From Paenibacillus sp. Root52 (lineage in GTDB: Bacteria > Bacillota > Bacilli > Paenibacillales > Paenibacillaceae): a DNA stretch of 64,000 nucleotides. The translations under genes were made by a program, and so were the position numbers. The stretch lies in assembly GCF_001426865.1 (NCBI RefSeq), contig NZ_LMFO01000031.1, positions 186,001-250,000 of the forward strand, written 5' to 3'. The notes under the pieces were generated by a model, which worked only from the letters and a program-made list of their open reading frames with translations, did not search any database and was not told the DNA's origin. The stretch's first letter is position 1, and each line of letters starts with the position of its first letter. This document shows positions 8,787 to 16,810 of the stretch, piece by piece.

Positions 8787-9266
8787 ATGTCCGTATATTC
8801 GTATAAAGCGTTAACTACTGCTAATCAGGAAGCACCTCTGGATCTGTATCAAGGTAAAGTATTGGTGATTGCCAACACAGCCAGCAAATGTGGACTGACT
8901 CCACAATACGGCGAATTGCAGAAGTTATATGATCGTTATCGCGATCAGGGTCTGGTTGTATTGGGCTTCCCTTGTAATCAGTTCGGTGGACAAGAGCCAG
9001 GCACGAGTGAGGAAGCTGAGTCGTTCTGCCAAGTAAACTATGGAGTTGACTTCCCTGTGTTTGCCAAAGTCGATGTTAATGGCGAAGATGCTCATCCATT
9101 GTTCCAGTACCTTCGTGAACAGCAACCAGGTGAGGGTGAGGATAACACGATTCAGTGGAATTTCACGAAGTTCCTGGTTAATCGTGAGGGTGAGGTTGTA
9201 GGTCGTTATGAACCTAAAGAATCTCCAGAAGCTATGATAGCAGAGATCGAGAAGCTGCTCGGTTAA
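8787..9266 (+). CDS. gpx: Glutathione peroxidase-family thiol peroxidase
   Basis: 159 residues from the ATG at 8787, chosen because a GGGAGGA site (8773-8779) precedes it by seven bases; the reading frame extends further upstream without a ribosome site. The family motifs are NTASKCG (peroxidatic C35), GFPCNQFGGQEPG (with the conserved Gln and a second Cys) and WNFTKFLV (with the catalytic Trp/Asn). Length and motifs match bacterial BsaA/YkoF-type Gpx proteins, which usually use thioredoxin rather than glutathione, and Bacillota commonly lack glutathione. It removes hydroperoxides in the cytoplasm. It is monocistronic and ends in a strong terminator. Confidence 0.93.
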   Translation: MSVYSYKALTTANQEAPLDLYQGKVLVIANTASKCGLTPQYGELQKLYDRYRDQGLVVLGFPCNQFGGQEPGTSEEAESFCQVNYGVDFPVFAKVDVNGEDAHPLFQYLREQQPGEGEDNTIQWNFTKFLVNREGEVVGRYEPKESPEAMIAEIEKLLG

Positions 9267-9278
9267 ATACATGATGTG

Positions 9279-9315
9279 GGGAGCTTGGTCTCGATTAAGA
9301 GACCAGGCTCCTTTA
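9279..9315 (+). terminator. Intrinsic terminator after gpx
   Basis: GGAGCTTGGTCTC pairs with GAGACCAGGCTCC around a short GATTAA loop, followed by TTT. Confidence 0.85.
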
Positions 9316-9323
9316 TCATTTAT

Positions 9324-9376
9324 AGAGGTTGTTCAAAAAGTCCGCTTTTGATTACGAAGGATGCCTGGCGGCATAA
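9324..9376 (+). repeat. Repeat family A, truncated copy (left half)
   Basis: TATAGAGGTTGTTCAAAAAG and the following 33 bases match the left end of the complete copy at 20208-20438 almost base for base, including GTCCGCTTTTGATTACGAAG and GGATGCCTG. The copy stops at the pectate lyase stop codon. Confidence 0.85.
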
Positions 9377-9379
9377 GGT

Positions 9380-10591
9380 TTATGATCCAGGCAAAGGTGT
9401 GCTCAGAGGATAGTACCCGGCATCCGAAGCAAGCTTCAACAGATTACGCGCGTAGCTTCCTGCCCAGGAATACCCGTGTCGCCGTTCTTCGCTGATTTCC
9501 AGAATGTTCATATACTTCAATCCATCCCGATCCGCATAGAAAGGCACATCTTCATCTACGTTATAGAAGCGGTACCAGATTACGCTCCCCGCATCCGGTT
9601 CAAAATAAACAGGGCCTTGCCGATTGTATTTGGTTCCGTTTTCCCGAACCGTATCAAACCAGCGCAACGCTGCCTTGGCTGCTCGTTCGATCTCCGGAGT
9701 CTGAGGTCTGGACATGAGAAAAGCCGTTATGGCTACTGATTCAGATCCTGACTTGGAGGCTAACTCATACGCTCTGCCTGCTACAGGAGCATAGGTCACA
9801 GGGTCATGCTGTGCACCCCAAACGGTAGGCTGACCGTTATTGATAATCTGTGCTTTAAGGGTATAATCGATACCCTTATCCAGAGCGGTTTTTAGTTTAT
9901 TACGGTCACTGTTGCTTAGAATATCGTTGTCAAATCCTTGTCTTCGCTCCACGATGTCGTCAATTAATACCATCGTTTGTACCATAGCATTGTCATTATA
10001 AGTCACTGCGTCAGAGTAGTTGCTCCGTTTAGGATATACCTGCGGCCATCCTCCAGACGGATATTGAGAGGTCAGGATAAAGCCGACTGCTTTGCGGACG
10101 CTGTCCTTAAAGACGGGATTTCCTGTTTTGCTATACATATTAGCCAGGAAACGGATCTCTGATGTTGTAGCATCATTGTCAAACGTCCCGAGTTCAGTGC
10201 CATTTGGATCCTTCCAGCCAGAGCGTGCTGTCACGCCATCCCAAGGTGCTGCATATTGCTCTTCCATGTCTTTGTAGAATCCACCATGCGGCATCTGCCA
10301 TGAGACGATATTGAGTGCATAGGCTGTGTCCTTGGCTAGATCACCAGTGGCAAAATTACTGAAATCCCTAAACTTCTGAAGCAGAGAGGAGACATCCACA
10401 CCTGCTGAAGCTTTGGAGGACAGAACTTCGGTTTTGATCGTTACGGGTGGAGAATCGACAGCAGTAGTAGGGCCAGGGGCAGTGGAAGCAGCAGAAGCAC
10501 CGTAAGGTACAGCGACTCCGGCTGTCATCATGGCAACGGCAAGCGCGACGGGAACCAATTTGAGTGTGGCAGGCACTGAATGTTTCTTCAA
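9380..10591 (-). CDS. pelA: Secreted pectate lyase, family PL10
   Basis: 403 residues on the minus strand. A Sec signal peptide (about 1-34) ends in GASA, so the enzyme is exported. The mature part carries PL10 hallmarks: WQMPHGGFYKDM and GWKDPNG near the start, FDNDATTSEIRFLA, SGGWPQVYP and YNDNAMVQTM in the middle, then VWGAQHD and ARAYELAS. The family cleaves polygalacturonate by calcium-dependent beta-elimination using an Arg as base. No carbohydrate-binding module is attached. It is transcribed alone; a cre box sits about 65-83 bases upstream of the start codon, so repression by CcpA in the presence of good sugars is likely. It fits the plant-polymer lifestyle shown by the other glycan genes. 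Confidence 0.93.
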   Translation of the reverse strand: MKKHSVPATLKLVPVALAVAMMTAGVAVPYGASAASTAPGPTTAVDSPPVTIKTEVLSSKASAGVDVSSLLQKFRDFSNFATGDLAKDTAYALNIVSWQMPHGGFYKDMEEQYAAPWDGVTARSGWKDPNGTELGTFDNDATTSEIRFLANMYSKTGNPVFKDSVRKAVGFILTSQYPSGGWPQVYPKRSNYSDAVTYNDNAMVQTMVLIDDIVERRQGFDNDILSNSDRNKLKTALDKGIDYTLKAQIINNGQPTVWGAQHDPVTYAPVAGRAYELASKSGSESVAITAFLMSRPQTPEIERAAKAALRWFDTVRENGTKYNRQGPVYFEPDAGSVIWYRFYNVDEDVPFYADRDGLKYMNILEISEERRHGYSWAGSYARNLLKLASDAGYYPLSTPLPGS

Positions 10592-10655
10592 ATGAACGCC
10601 TCCTGTAATTTTGGTATTTGTAGTATATAAAATCCAAATAAAGGATCATAGGCAT

Positions 10656-10674
10656 ATTGTAAGCGCTTACCAAT
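10656..10674. promoter_or_regulatory. CcpA catabolite-responsive element (cre) for pectate lyase
   Basis: TTGTAAGCGCTTACCAA at 10657-10673 is palindromic apart from one position and matches the cre consensus TGNAARCGNWWWCA. It lies upstream of the minus-strand pectate lyase gene. Confidence 0.75.
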
Positions 10675-10946
10675 ATGAAAATCAACCCATTTACCTTATA
10701 TTATTGAAAATAATGGGATTATTTCTCTTCATTTACGTTAAAGCAGGGGTAGAACTAACCCATTTTGTGTGTTCATTTGAAGCAATGCAGATCATCATAT
10801 CGGAGCATAAAGGGTTTGTTTTCAGGGGAAAATAACGTCGTGAAGCCATACAATACACGCATAGTCAGTACCCGGGTCGAGGGAGCATATCAATAGCAGG
10901 CCAACCGAGTTAAACTGCATTTAGACAAATATTTTTCAGAAACCTA
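10675..10946. other. Intergenic stretch without recognised features
   Basis: Between the cre box and the NADH oxidase promoter I see no gene, hairpin or repeat I can support. It is AT-rich near 10690-10740. Confidence 0.4.
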
Positions 10947-11036
10947 TTGCAATGTGAAAAAGATCACATTATAATGAGTGTATAAAGTGAAATAAATCAC
11001 AAGGACAGTATCGACAAAGTAGTGAAATATTTCACA
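10947..11036 (+). promoter_or_regulatory. NADH oxidase promoter with three palindromic Rex/FNR-like operators
   Basis: TTGCAA (10947-10952) and TATAAT (10970-10975) with a 17-base spacer form a strong promoter. Three copies of a TGTGA-N6-TCACA palindrome follow: 10953-10968 (perfect, filling the spacer), 10986-11001 (AGTGA/TCACA) and 11021-11036 (AGTGA/TCACA). Their centres are 33 and 35 bases apart, about three helix turns each. The third also fits the Rex consensus TTGTGAAN4TTCACAA with one change. Confidence 0.75.
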
Positions 11037-11092
11037 ACTTAATTAACATTATAAATCCTACAACTTTTCATACACTCAAGGAGGAATTTTAA

Positions 11093-12454
11093 ATGAAAAT
11101 CGCAGTTATCGGATGTACACACGCAGGAACCGCAGCTATTGTTAACACCGCAAAATTGTATCCAGACGCAACAATCACCGTGTACGAGCGCAATGACAAC
11201 ATCTCCTTCTTATCTTGTGGTATTGCGCTATATGTTGGTGGCGTGGTGAAAGATCCAGATGGACTGTTCTACTCTTCCCCGAATCAGCTCGCCGATCTGG
11301 GCGTTGTAACCAAAATGCTGCATGAAGTTACAGCCGTTGATACGGCTAATCACAAACTTCAGGCTAAAAACCTGCAATCGGGGGAAGAATTCGAAGATAC
11401 TTTCGATAAGCTCATTGTCACTACAGGATCATGGCCGGTTATTCCGAAGCTTGAAGGTATTGAGATGGATAACATCTTGCTCTGCAAAAACTATAACCAC
11501 TCCAATACCATTATAGAAAAAGCCAAAGATGCCAAACGCATCACGGTTGTAGGTGCAGGTTACATTGGCGTCGAGCTGGTCGAGGCTTTCCAAATGAACG
11601 GTAAAGAAGTTACCTTGATTGATAGCGTGGACCGTATTTTGAACAAATACCTTGATCCCGAGTTCACAGATGCCATCGAAGACACGCTGACTAGCCGCGG
11701 TATTAAGCTGGCATTGGGTCAGACGGTACAGAAATTTACCGGTGAGAATGGCAAAGTAAGCAAAGTTATTACATCCAAAGGTGAATTTGAGACGGATCTC
11801 GTTATCCTGTGCATCGGTTTCCGCCCGAATACGGAGCTGCTCAAAGGTCAGGTGGATATGCTGCCGAACGGCGCTATCATTGTAGATAAATATATGCAAA
11901 CGAGTCAGAAGGACGTCTTCGCTGCAGGGGATAGCTGTGCAATTCATTACAACCCAACAGGTAAAGCATCTTACATCCCACTGGCAACCAATGCTGTAAG
12001 GATGGGAACACTCGTAGCGCGTAACTTGGTTCGTCCTACAACACCTTATATGGGTACACAGGGTACGTCAGGTATCAAAATTTATGAGCAAAACATTGCT
12101 GGTACAGGTATGACTGAGGTATCTGCAGCGGATGAGGGTCTGGTGGTTGAGGCTGTCGTGTTGGAGGATAGCTACCGTCCGGAGTTCATGCCAACAGCTG
12201 AGAAGCTGCTGCTCAAAGTGGTCTATGAGCAAGCAACTCGCCGTATTGTTGGTGCACAAGTGATGTCTCAGGTGGATCTGACACAATCGATCAATACCAT
12301 CTCGGTCTGCATCCAAAACAACATGACGGTAGATGAGCTCGCGTTCATCGACTTCTTCTTCCAGCCACATTACAACAAACCGTGGAACTTCTTGAACACA
12401 GCTGGATTGCAAGCTTTACCTCCAATTGAAGTGAAAGCACCAGCGTTGGTGTAA
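11093..12454 (+). CDS. nox: NADH oxidase (water-forming type), FAD-dependent
   Basis: 453 residues. It has the two-dinucleotide-fold layout of the pyridine nucleotide-disulfide oxidoreductases: an N-terminal FAD site (GCTHAGTAA, weakly fitting GxGxxG), NAD site GAGYIGVELVEAF (about 153-165), and a second FAD motif with FAAGDSCA near 279. A single redox-active cysteine C42 in FLSCGIAL is typical of Nox and CoA-disulfide reductase, which reduce O2 to water or CoA disulfides using NADH. Length and the LSCGIALYVGG segment favour Nox. It regenerates NAD+ when respiration is limited. A GGAGGAATTTT ribosome site precedes the start. Control by a redox-sensing regulator is suggested by three palindromes in the promoter. 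A terminator follows, so it is monocistronic. Confidence 0.9.
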   Translation: MKIAVIGCTHAGTAAIVNTAKLYPDATITVYERNDNISFLSCGIALYVGGVVKDPDGLFYSSPNQLADLGVVTKMLHEVTAVDTANHKLQAKNLQSGEEFEDTFDKLIVTTGSWPVIPKLEGIEMDNILLCKNYNHSNTIIEKAKDAKRITVVGAGYIGVELVEAFQMNGKEVTLIDSVDRILNKYLDPEFTDAIEDTLTSRGIKLALGQTVQKFTGENGKVSKVITSKGEFETDLVILCIGFRPNTELLKGQVDMLPNGAIIVDKYMQTSQKDVFAAGDSCAIHYNPTGKASYIPLATNAVRMGTLVARNLVRPTTPYMGTQGTSGIKIYEQNIAGTGMTEVSAADEGLVVEAVVLEDSYRPEFMPTAEKLLLKVVYEQATRRIVGAQVMSQVDLTQSINTISVCIQNNMTVDELAFIDFFFQPHYNKPWNFLNTAGLQALPPIEVKAPALV

Positions 12455-12519
12455 GCAAATTCGAATCAGTGAGTGAATAAAAGGTAAATTAGGTATTAAT
12501 CAAAGGTACTAATCAAACC

Positions 12520-12550
12520 AAAAGGCTGGCGAGTAATCGCTGGCTTTTTG
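12520..12550 (+). terminator. Intrinsic terminator after nox
   Basis: AAAGGCTGGCG pairs with CGCTGGCTTT (several G-U pairs) around AGTAAT and runs into five T. Confidence 0.75.
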
Positions 12551-12646
12551 CTTGTCCTGAGAAAAGAGTATTTTCTCTATTTAGCTGGAGATAGACGAAC
12601 CATAGCATGTAGGATGTGCTACACGTTTCAAAGTCACCTCCAAATT

Positions 12647-12843
12647 TCTAACGAACTCAGGTGAGCTTATAACCCATATTTGAGCAACATTGGAATTGTA
12701 ACGAACCGCAGCAACCTTATTTCACGAAAAAGCCTGATAAAGTGTCCCAATTTACTCCCAATGATCACAATAAGTTGCACTGAGTTCGTTAGATTCCGGA
12801 TCGGTGCTATATTGGCGAAATAGCGTGTCTCATGTTCGTAAGA
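12647..12843. repeat. Repeat family C: inverted array of TAACGAAC units
   Basis: Units resembling CTAACGAAC-N4-GACACGCTATTT occur twice forward (about 12648 and 12699) and twice inverted (about 12778-12794 and 12817-12843). The last unit, read on the minus strand, is TTACGAACATGAGACACGCT followed by ATTTC. The same unit occurs at 47809-48003. No gene can be supported between nox and the formate/nitrite channel gene. Confidence 0.65.
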
Positions 12844-13144
12844 TATAGATTCGAAAATGTTTAGCCCCACTAGGTGCAGCACCAGAGATAATATTATGAA
12901 GTGAAGAACTCATCTTCAGGCATCATTATAAGGAACCGTAATTCCATCATCGTCGAGACACTCCTTTAGAGCCTTCTTTATGAAACGGATCAATAAATAA
13001 AAATGCATCTAATGTTTGTGATTATTTGCACAAAGTTTTATCTTCAGCCAAGATACAATTAGATCATACAGTGAAGCTATAAAAAACTCAGGCATGAACT
13101 GAAGAACGTTCCATTCAATATGAGAAGCAAAGGAGAGAATGGCG

Positions 13145-13987
13145 ATGGCGGTCAAAACACCTCTTGAGGTTGCACAATACACGGTGCAGAGCGGGATTAA
13201 GAAGGCTCACAATCCTGTTTTATCTGTACTTATCCTTAGTTTTATGGCAGGGGCATTTATATCTCTAGGATTTCTGCTGAACATACGGGTGATTGCCTCT
13301 GCTCCGGCAGAGTGGGGAAGCCTAGTGAACCTAATTGGTGCGTCTGTCTTCCCATTAGGTCTTATTCTTGTGCTTATTGGTGGCGGAGAGTTACTGACTG
13401 GCAATATGATGGCGGTACCTCTAGCTACAATCGCACGTAAATTATCGGTGGGAAGCATGTTCAAGAACCTGACTTTGGTGACGGTTGGGAACTTTCTAGG
13501 AGCGATCTTCGTGGCTTATGCGTTTGGTCATGTGTTAGGGCTAACGAGTGAGGGCGTATATCTAGCGAAGGTCGTGGATATGGCGGGGCATAAGCTGCAT
13601 GACGGATTCTTGCAAGCCTTCATCTCCGGTATTGGTTGCAACTGGTTGGTCGCTCTGGCGGTGTGGTTGTGCTACGCAGCAGATACGATGAGTGGTAAAG
13701 TACTCGGTATTTGGTTTCCTACGATGGCCTTTGTTGCGATCGGCTTCCAGCACGTTGTAGCGAATATGTTCTTAATTCCTGCAGCAATCTTCGAAGGGCA
13801 TTATTCGTGGGCACAATACATCATGAACTTCATACCGGTATGGCTTGGTAATCTGACGGGTGGTGCTCTGTTTGTCGCGGCAGCTTACTATATAGTGTAT
13901 CTTCGCCAAAGCGAGTCCGAAGTGAAGCCGGAGTTAAAAATGGCAACCGAGCCTGAAGCTAGACCGATGCTGAGTAAACAGGCGTAA
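13145..13987 (+). CDS. Formate/nitrite transporter (FNT) family channel
   Basis: 280 residues from ATG 13145, nine bases after AGGAG; ATG 13139 is only three bases from it and less likely. Six membrane segments and the FNT signatures are present: MAGAFISLGF near the first helix, GGELLTGNM, and GCNWLVALAVW in the fourth-fifth helix region. The family forms pentameric channels for formate, nitrite, hydrosulfide or lactate with proton coupling. The closest well-known relative in Bacillus by family is YwcJ, a member of the Rex regulon, which matches the redox-control signals next door, though I see no Rex site directly here. Its position between nox and a molybdopterin oxidoreductase suggests formate or nitrite as substrate. 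Confidence 0.9.
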   Translation: MAVKTPLEVAQYTVQSGIKKAHNPVLSVLILSFMAGAFISLGFLLNIRVIASAPAEWGSLVNLIGASVFPLGLILVLIGGGELLTGNMMAVPLATIARKLSVGSMFKNLTLVTVGNFLGAIFVAYAFGHVLGLTSEGVYLAKVVDMAGHKLHDGFLQAFISGIGCNWLVALAVWLCYAADTMSGKVLGIWFPTMAFVAIGFQHVVANMFLIPAAIFEGHYSWAQYIMNFIPVWLGNLTGGALFVAAAYYIVYLRQSESEVKPELKMATEPEARPMLSKQA

Positions 13988-14020
13988 CGATTACTTCAAG
14001 GAAGTATGACAGACAGTACA

Positions 14021-14090
14021 GACGATCTTATCTCGTTCTAGATCACGGTGAGTATATACCCGTAGCAGAGCGAGAACGAGGTCGTTTTTT
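14021..14090 (+). terminator. Terminator after the FNT gene
   Basis: CTCGTTC (14032-14038) pairs with GAACGAG (14074-14080); the base of the stem (GACGAT/GTCGT) leads into six T at 14085-14090. The loop is long, so the exact structure is less certain. Confidence 0.6.
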
Positions 14091-14104
14091 CATGTTTATT
14101 TTTG

Positions 14105-14157
14105 TCAGTTGGACAGAGTTAAGGTTATTCTGTCATCGAAGTGACAGCTGTAAATAA
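14105..14157 (+). repeat. Repeat family B, internally deleted remnant
   Basis: GGACAGAGTTAAGGTTATTC followed by TGTCATCGAAGTG and CTGTAAATA matches the two ends of family B (24049-24239) joined together with the middle missing. Confidence 0.65.
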
Positions 14158-14195
14158 TGATTAGTTTAATTTCATATTATATAAATAGACAAAAT

Positions 14196-14316
14196 AAATT
14201 CGCCATGACAAGGTTCGGGGGAACGAAACCTGTTCATGGCGAATTTCGGGAGTGGTCCATGATATGGCATGAGGAGGAAGTGGGGAAACACTAGCCTAAT
14301 GCCTTGTTTTTTATTT
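14196..14316 (+). promoter_or_regulatory. Structured leader with terminator hairpin (candidate riboswitch or attenuator)
   Basis: A perfect 13-base stem AAATTCGCCATGA/TCATGGCGAATTT (14196-14208, 14234-14246) encloses a second helix AGGTTCG/CGAAACCT. It is followed by a multi-part hairpin: GGCAT (14266-14270) with ATGCC (14299-14303), AGG with CCT and AGTG with CACT inside. That hairpin runs into TTGTTTTTTATTT (14304-14316), the layout of an intrinsic terminator 150 bases before the molybdopterin oxidoreductase start. A metabolite such as molybdenum cofactor is an attractive ligand, but I cannot match it to a known riboswitch class. Confidence 0.5.
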
Positions 14317-14469
14317 ACCCCTGAATCTGGATAATGAATCAAAAGCAAAAAACTTTTTTTGCAAAATAATGGCGTCTTGTGTAGATGTGAAAATGAACTG
14401 TTCTCTTTACGTTAATGCATTAGAGAAGATATGATAGAGAGATAGCTTTTACAGGGGAGGAAATTCAAC

Positions 14470-16533
14470 ATGATTAATCAGGAGAATGGTGTATTTCCGG
14501 CAGTTTGTCCACTCGATTGCCCGGATACATGCGGTCTGCTGTTACATAAAGAGAACGGAAAAATTGTAAAGGTCGTGGGAAACCCCGATCATCCTATCAC
14601 TAAGGGCGCCATCTGCAACAAAGTTAGAAATATGACCGAGCGTGTATATCACCCTGAGCGGCTGCAATATCCGATGAGACGGGTTGGCGCCAAGGGTGAA
14701 GGTAAGTTCGAACAGATCAGCTGGGACGAAGCGATTGGCGAGATTACTTCCAAATTCAGTTCCATTGCGGAGACGTACGGATCAGAGAGCATTCTGCCTT
14801 ACAGTTTCTATGGCAATATGGGCATTCTCGGCGTTGACGGTATGGATCGACGTTTCTTCAACGCACTTGGAGCGAGCATGCTGGAGCAGACAATCTGTAA
14901 TGCGGCGGGCAATACCGGCTGGAAATATACCATGGGCGCTAATCAAGGGACAATCCCAGAGGATACCGAGCATGCGGATCTCATCATCGTATGGGGAGGT
15001 AACATTGTCAGCACGAATATGCATCAGGTTGTACTCGCAGAGAAAGCTCGCAAGAAGGGCGCTCAGATCGTCGTGATCGACGTACACCGCAACCGTACCG
15101 CTCAATGGGGAGATTGGTTTATCCCGCTCTACCCGGGTACAGACAGTGCGCTAGCACTGGGAGTCATGCATGTGTTGTTTGAACGTGGGATGGCGAACGA
15201 AGCCTTTATGCAAAAGTATACCTTAGGACATGACGCACTACGTGATCATGTTCAAAATTATACCCCAGAGCGTGTGGCACGCATTACCGGCGTGCCGGAG
15301 GCTGACATCGTGAAGCTGGCTGAACTGTACGGCAAGGCGAACGCAGCGCATATTCATATCGGCAATGGCCTCCAGCATCATGATCATGGTGGTATGAGTG
15401 TGCGCAGCATATCGTGTCTGCCTGCGATCACAGGCCACTGGTTGCAGCGCGGCGGCGGTGCCGTGCGCACGAATAGCTATGCGAGCACCAATAGCGATGC
15501 ATTGGAGCGTCCAGATCTGCGGCATAATCCAGAGCCGCGAGTAGTGAACATGAACCGGATTGGTGAAGCGCTGCTCGAAGCAGAGCAGCCAATCCGAGCG
15601 ATGTTAGTGTATTGCAGCAACCCACTGGTTGTTGCACCGGATTCCGAGCGGGTGGAGCGAGGTTTTGCAAGAGAAGATTTATTCACGGTTGTACACGACC
15701 TATTCATGACGGATACAGCCAAATACGCAGATATTGTGCTGCCTGCGAAGTCTTCGTTTGAAGCAACAGACCTATACACCTCCTACTGGCATCAGTACGT
15801 TCATTTGCAGGAGCCTGTCATCGCGCCGATCGGGGAGAGTAAGAGCAATGTAGAGTTGTTCTCCTTACTTGGACAGGCGATGGGATATGATCCTGAGATC
15901 TTTGGCGAGACGCCAGAACAGATGATTGAGGCAGCACTCCAGAATACAGATAACCCGTATATGAACGGGGTAACACTGGAGGCACTTCAGGAGCAGCGGT
16001 TTGTGAAGCTGGATATGACGCCATATGATTCTTACTTGGATCGTTTGCCAACGCCATCTGGGAAGATTGAATTGTACTCCGAAACGATGGAGCAGCGTGG
16101 GTTGCCACCCCTACCTACGTACCGCACATCCTTGGAAGGTTATGATGGAGAGCGACCTGCCAGTGTTACAGATGAATATCCGCTGATGTTTGTATCTCCG
16201 CCGAATCATAACTTCTTGAACTCGTCATTTGCGAATACGCAGAAGCATCAACGTCTGGAGAAAATGCCTATGCTACAGATTCATCCAGAGGATGCCGCAC
16301 GTCGAAACGTGGAAGAGGGCGACACAGTGCTCGTGTGGAACGAACGTGGACAGATTGAGCTTACAGCGAAAATTACCGAAGCGATGCTCCCAGGAACAGT
16401 AATTAGCCAAGGCTTGTGGTGGGATGGCGAAGGGAAGAAACAACGCGTCAATACGCTGACGTCCAATCGTCTGTCTGATATGGGGAATGGCGCAACATTC
16501 TTCTCTGCCACTGTTGAAGTGAAGCGTCAGTGA
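14470..16533 (+). CDS. Molybdopterin (bis-MGD) oxidoreductase, YoaE-like
   Basis: 687 residues, no twin-arginine signal, so cytoplasmic. An N-terminal [4Fe-4S] site is formed by C13-x3-C17-x3-C21 and C49. The domains of the DMSO reductase/formate dehydrogenase superfamily follow: GNMGILGVDGMDRRFFNALG, ADLIIVWGGN (first cofactor-binding segment), IHIGNGLQHHDHGG, VHDLFMTDTAKYADIVLPA, and a C-terminal MopB-CT-like domain (about 560-687) with EEGDTVLVWNERG. C143 in EQTICNAAG is a candidate molybdenum ligand. It resembles the Bacillus YoaE type whose substrate is unsettled. No electron-transfer subunit is adjacent. moaA and mobA, which build its cofactor, are in the same window. A GGGGAGG site precedes the ATG; the attenuator-like leader suggests control of elongation. 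Confidence 0.9.
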   Translation: MINQENGVFPAVCPLDCPDTCGLLLHKENGKIVKVVGNPDHPITKGAICNKVRNMTERVYHPERLQYPMRRVGAKGEGKFEQISWDEAIGEITSKFSSIAETYGSESILPYSFYGNMGILGVDGMDRRFFNALGASMLEQTICNAAGNTGWKYTMGANQGTIPEDTEHADLIIVWGGNIVSTNMHQVVLAEKARKKGAQIVVIDVHRNRTAQWGDWFIPLYPGTDSALALGVMHVLFERGMANEAFMQKYTLGHDALRDHVQNYTPERVARITGVPEADIVKLAELYGKANAAHIHIGNGLQHHDHGGMSVRSISCLPAITGHWLQRGGGAVRTNSYASTNSDALERPDLRHNPEPRVVNMNRIGEALLEAEQPIRAMLVYCSNPLVVAPDSERVERGFAREDLFTVVHDLFMTDTAKYADIVLPAKSSFEATDLYTSYWHQYVHLQEPVIAPIGESKSNVELFSLLGQAMGYDPEIFGETPEQMIEAALQNTDNPYMNGVTLEALQEQRFVKLDMTPYDSYLDRLPTPSGKIELYSETMEQRGLPPLPTYRTSLEGYDGERPASVTDEYPLMFVSPPNHNFLNSSFANTQKHQRLEKMPMLQIHPEDAARRNVEEGDTVLVWNERGQIELTAKITEAMLPGTVISQGLWWDGEGKKQRVNTLTSNRLSDMGNGATFFSATVEVKRQ

Positions 16534-16619
16534 GTGTGCTTGCAAGCTCATTTTTTTGAGGTAATATAGATTCATATTGAATCAATTTCATAATACCTTT
16601 AGCTGCTTAAATCAAGGCT

Positions 16620-16696
16620 AGATATAGATCGAAACGGTTCAATTTGTCTATATCTAGTTACATAAAACTCGTTTTAATGAGTTTTATGTAACTAGA
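16620..16696. repeat. Two overlapping AT-rich inverted repeats
   Basis: AGATATAGA (16620-16628) pairs with TCTATATCT (16647-16655). A second, perfect 18-base stem, TCTAGTTACATAAAACTC (16653-16670) with its complement at 16679-16696, overlaps the first by three bases. The two helices compete only at their shared edge. There is no T-run, so a role as operator or RNA end protection is as likely as termination. Confidence 0.7.
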
Positions 16697-16722
16697 TTCA
16701 TATTATATAAACTTTACCATAT

Positions 16723-16769
16723 AGGCTTTCGCGTCGGCTGGTCATGCCAGTCGTTGTGGGAGCCTTTTC
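16723..16769 (+). terminator. Terminator of the molybdopterin oxidoreductase gene (or attenuator of the MFS gene)
   Basis: AGGCT (16723-16727) pairs with AGCCT (16761-16765) and inside it CGGCTGG (16735-16741) with CCAGTCG (16747-16753); TTTTCT follows. It lies 40 bases before the MFS start, so it could act on either gene. Confidence 0.65.
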
Positions 16770-16810
16770 TACGGAAACAGGTGGTGTATGAAGGAGCATG
16801 AACGACGATT

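Noticed and set aside
9324..9376. Terminator for the pectate lyase gene
   Set aside because: The sequence is the left half of repeat family A and shows no stem plus T-run in the needed orientation.
12667..12882. 71-codon minus-strand frame after nox
   Set aside because: Lies wholly within the family C repeat array and has no ribosome site.
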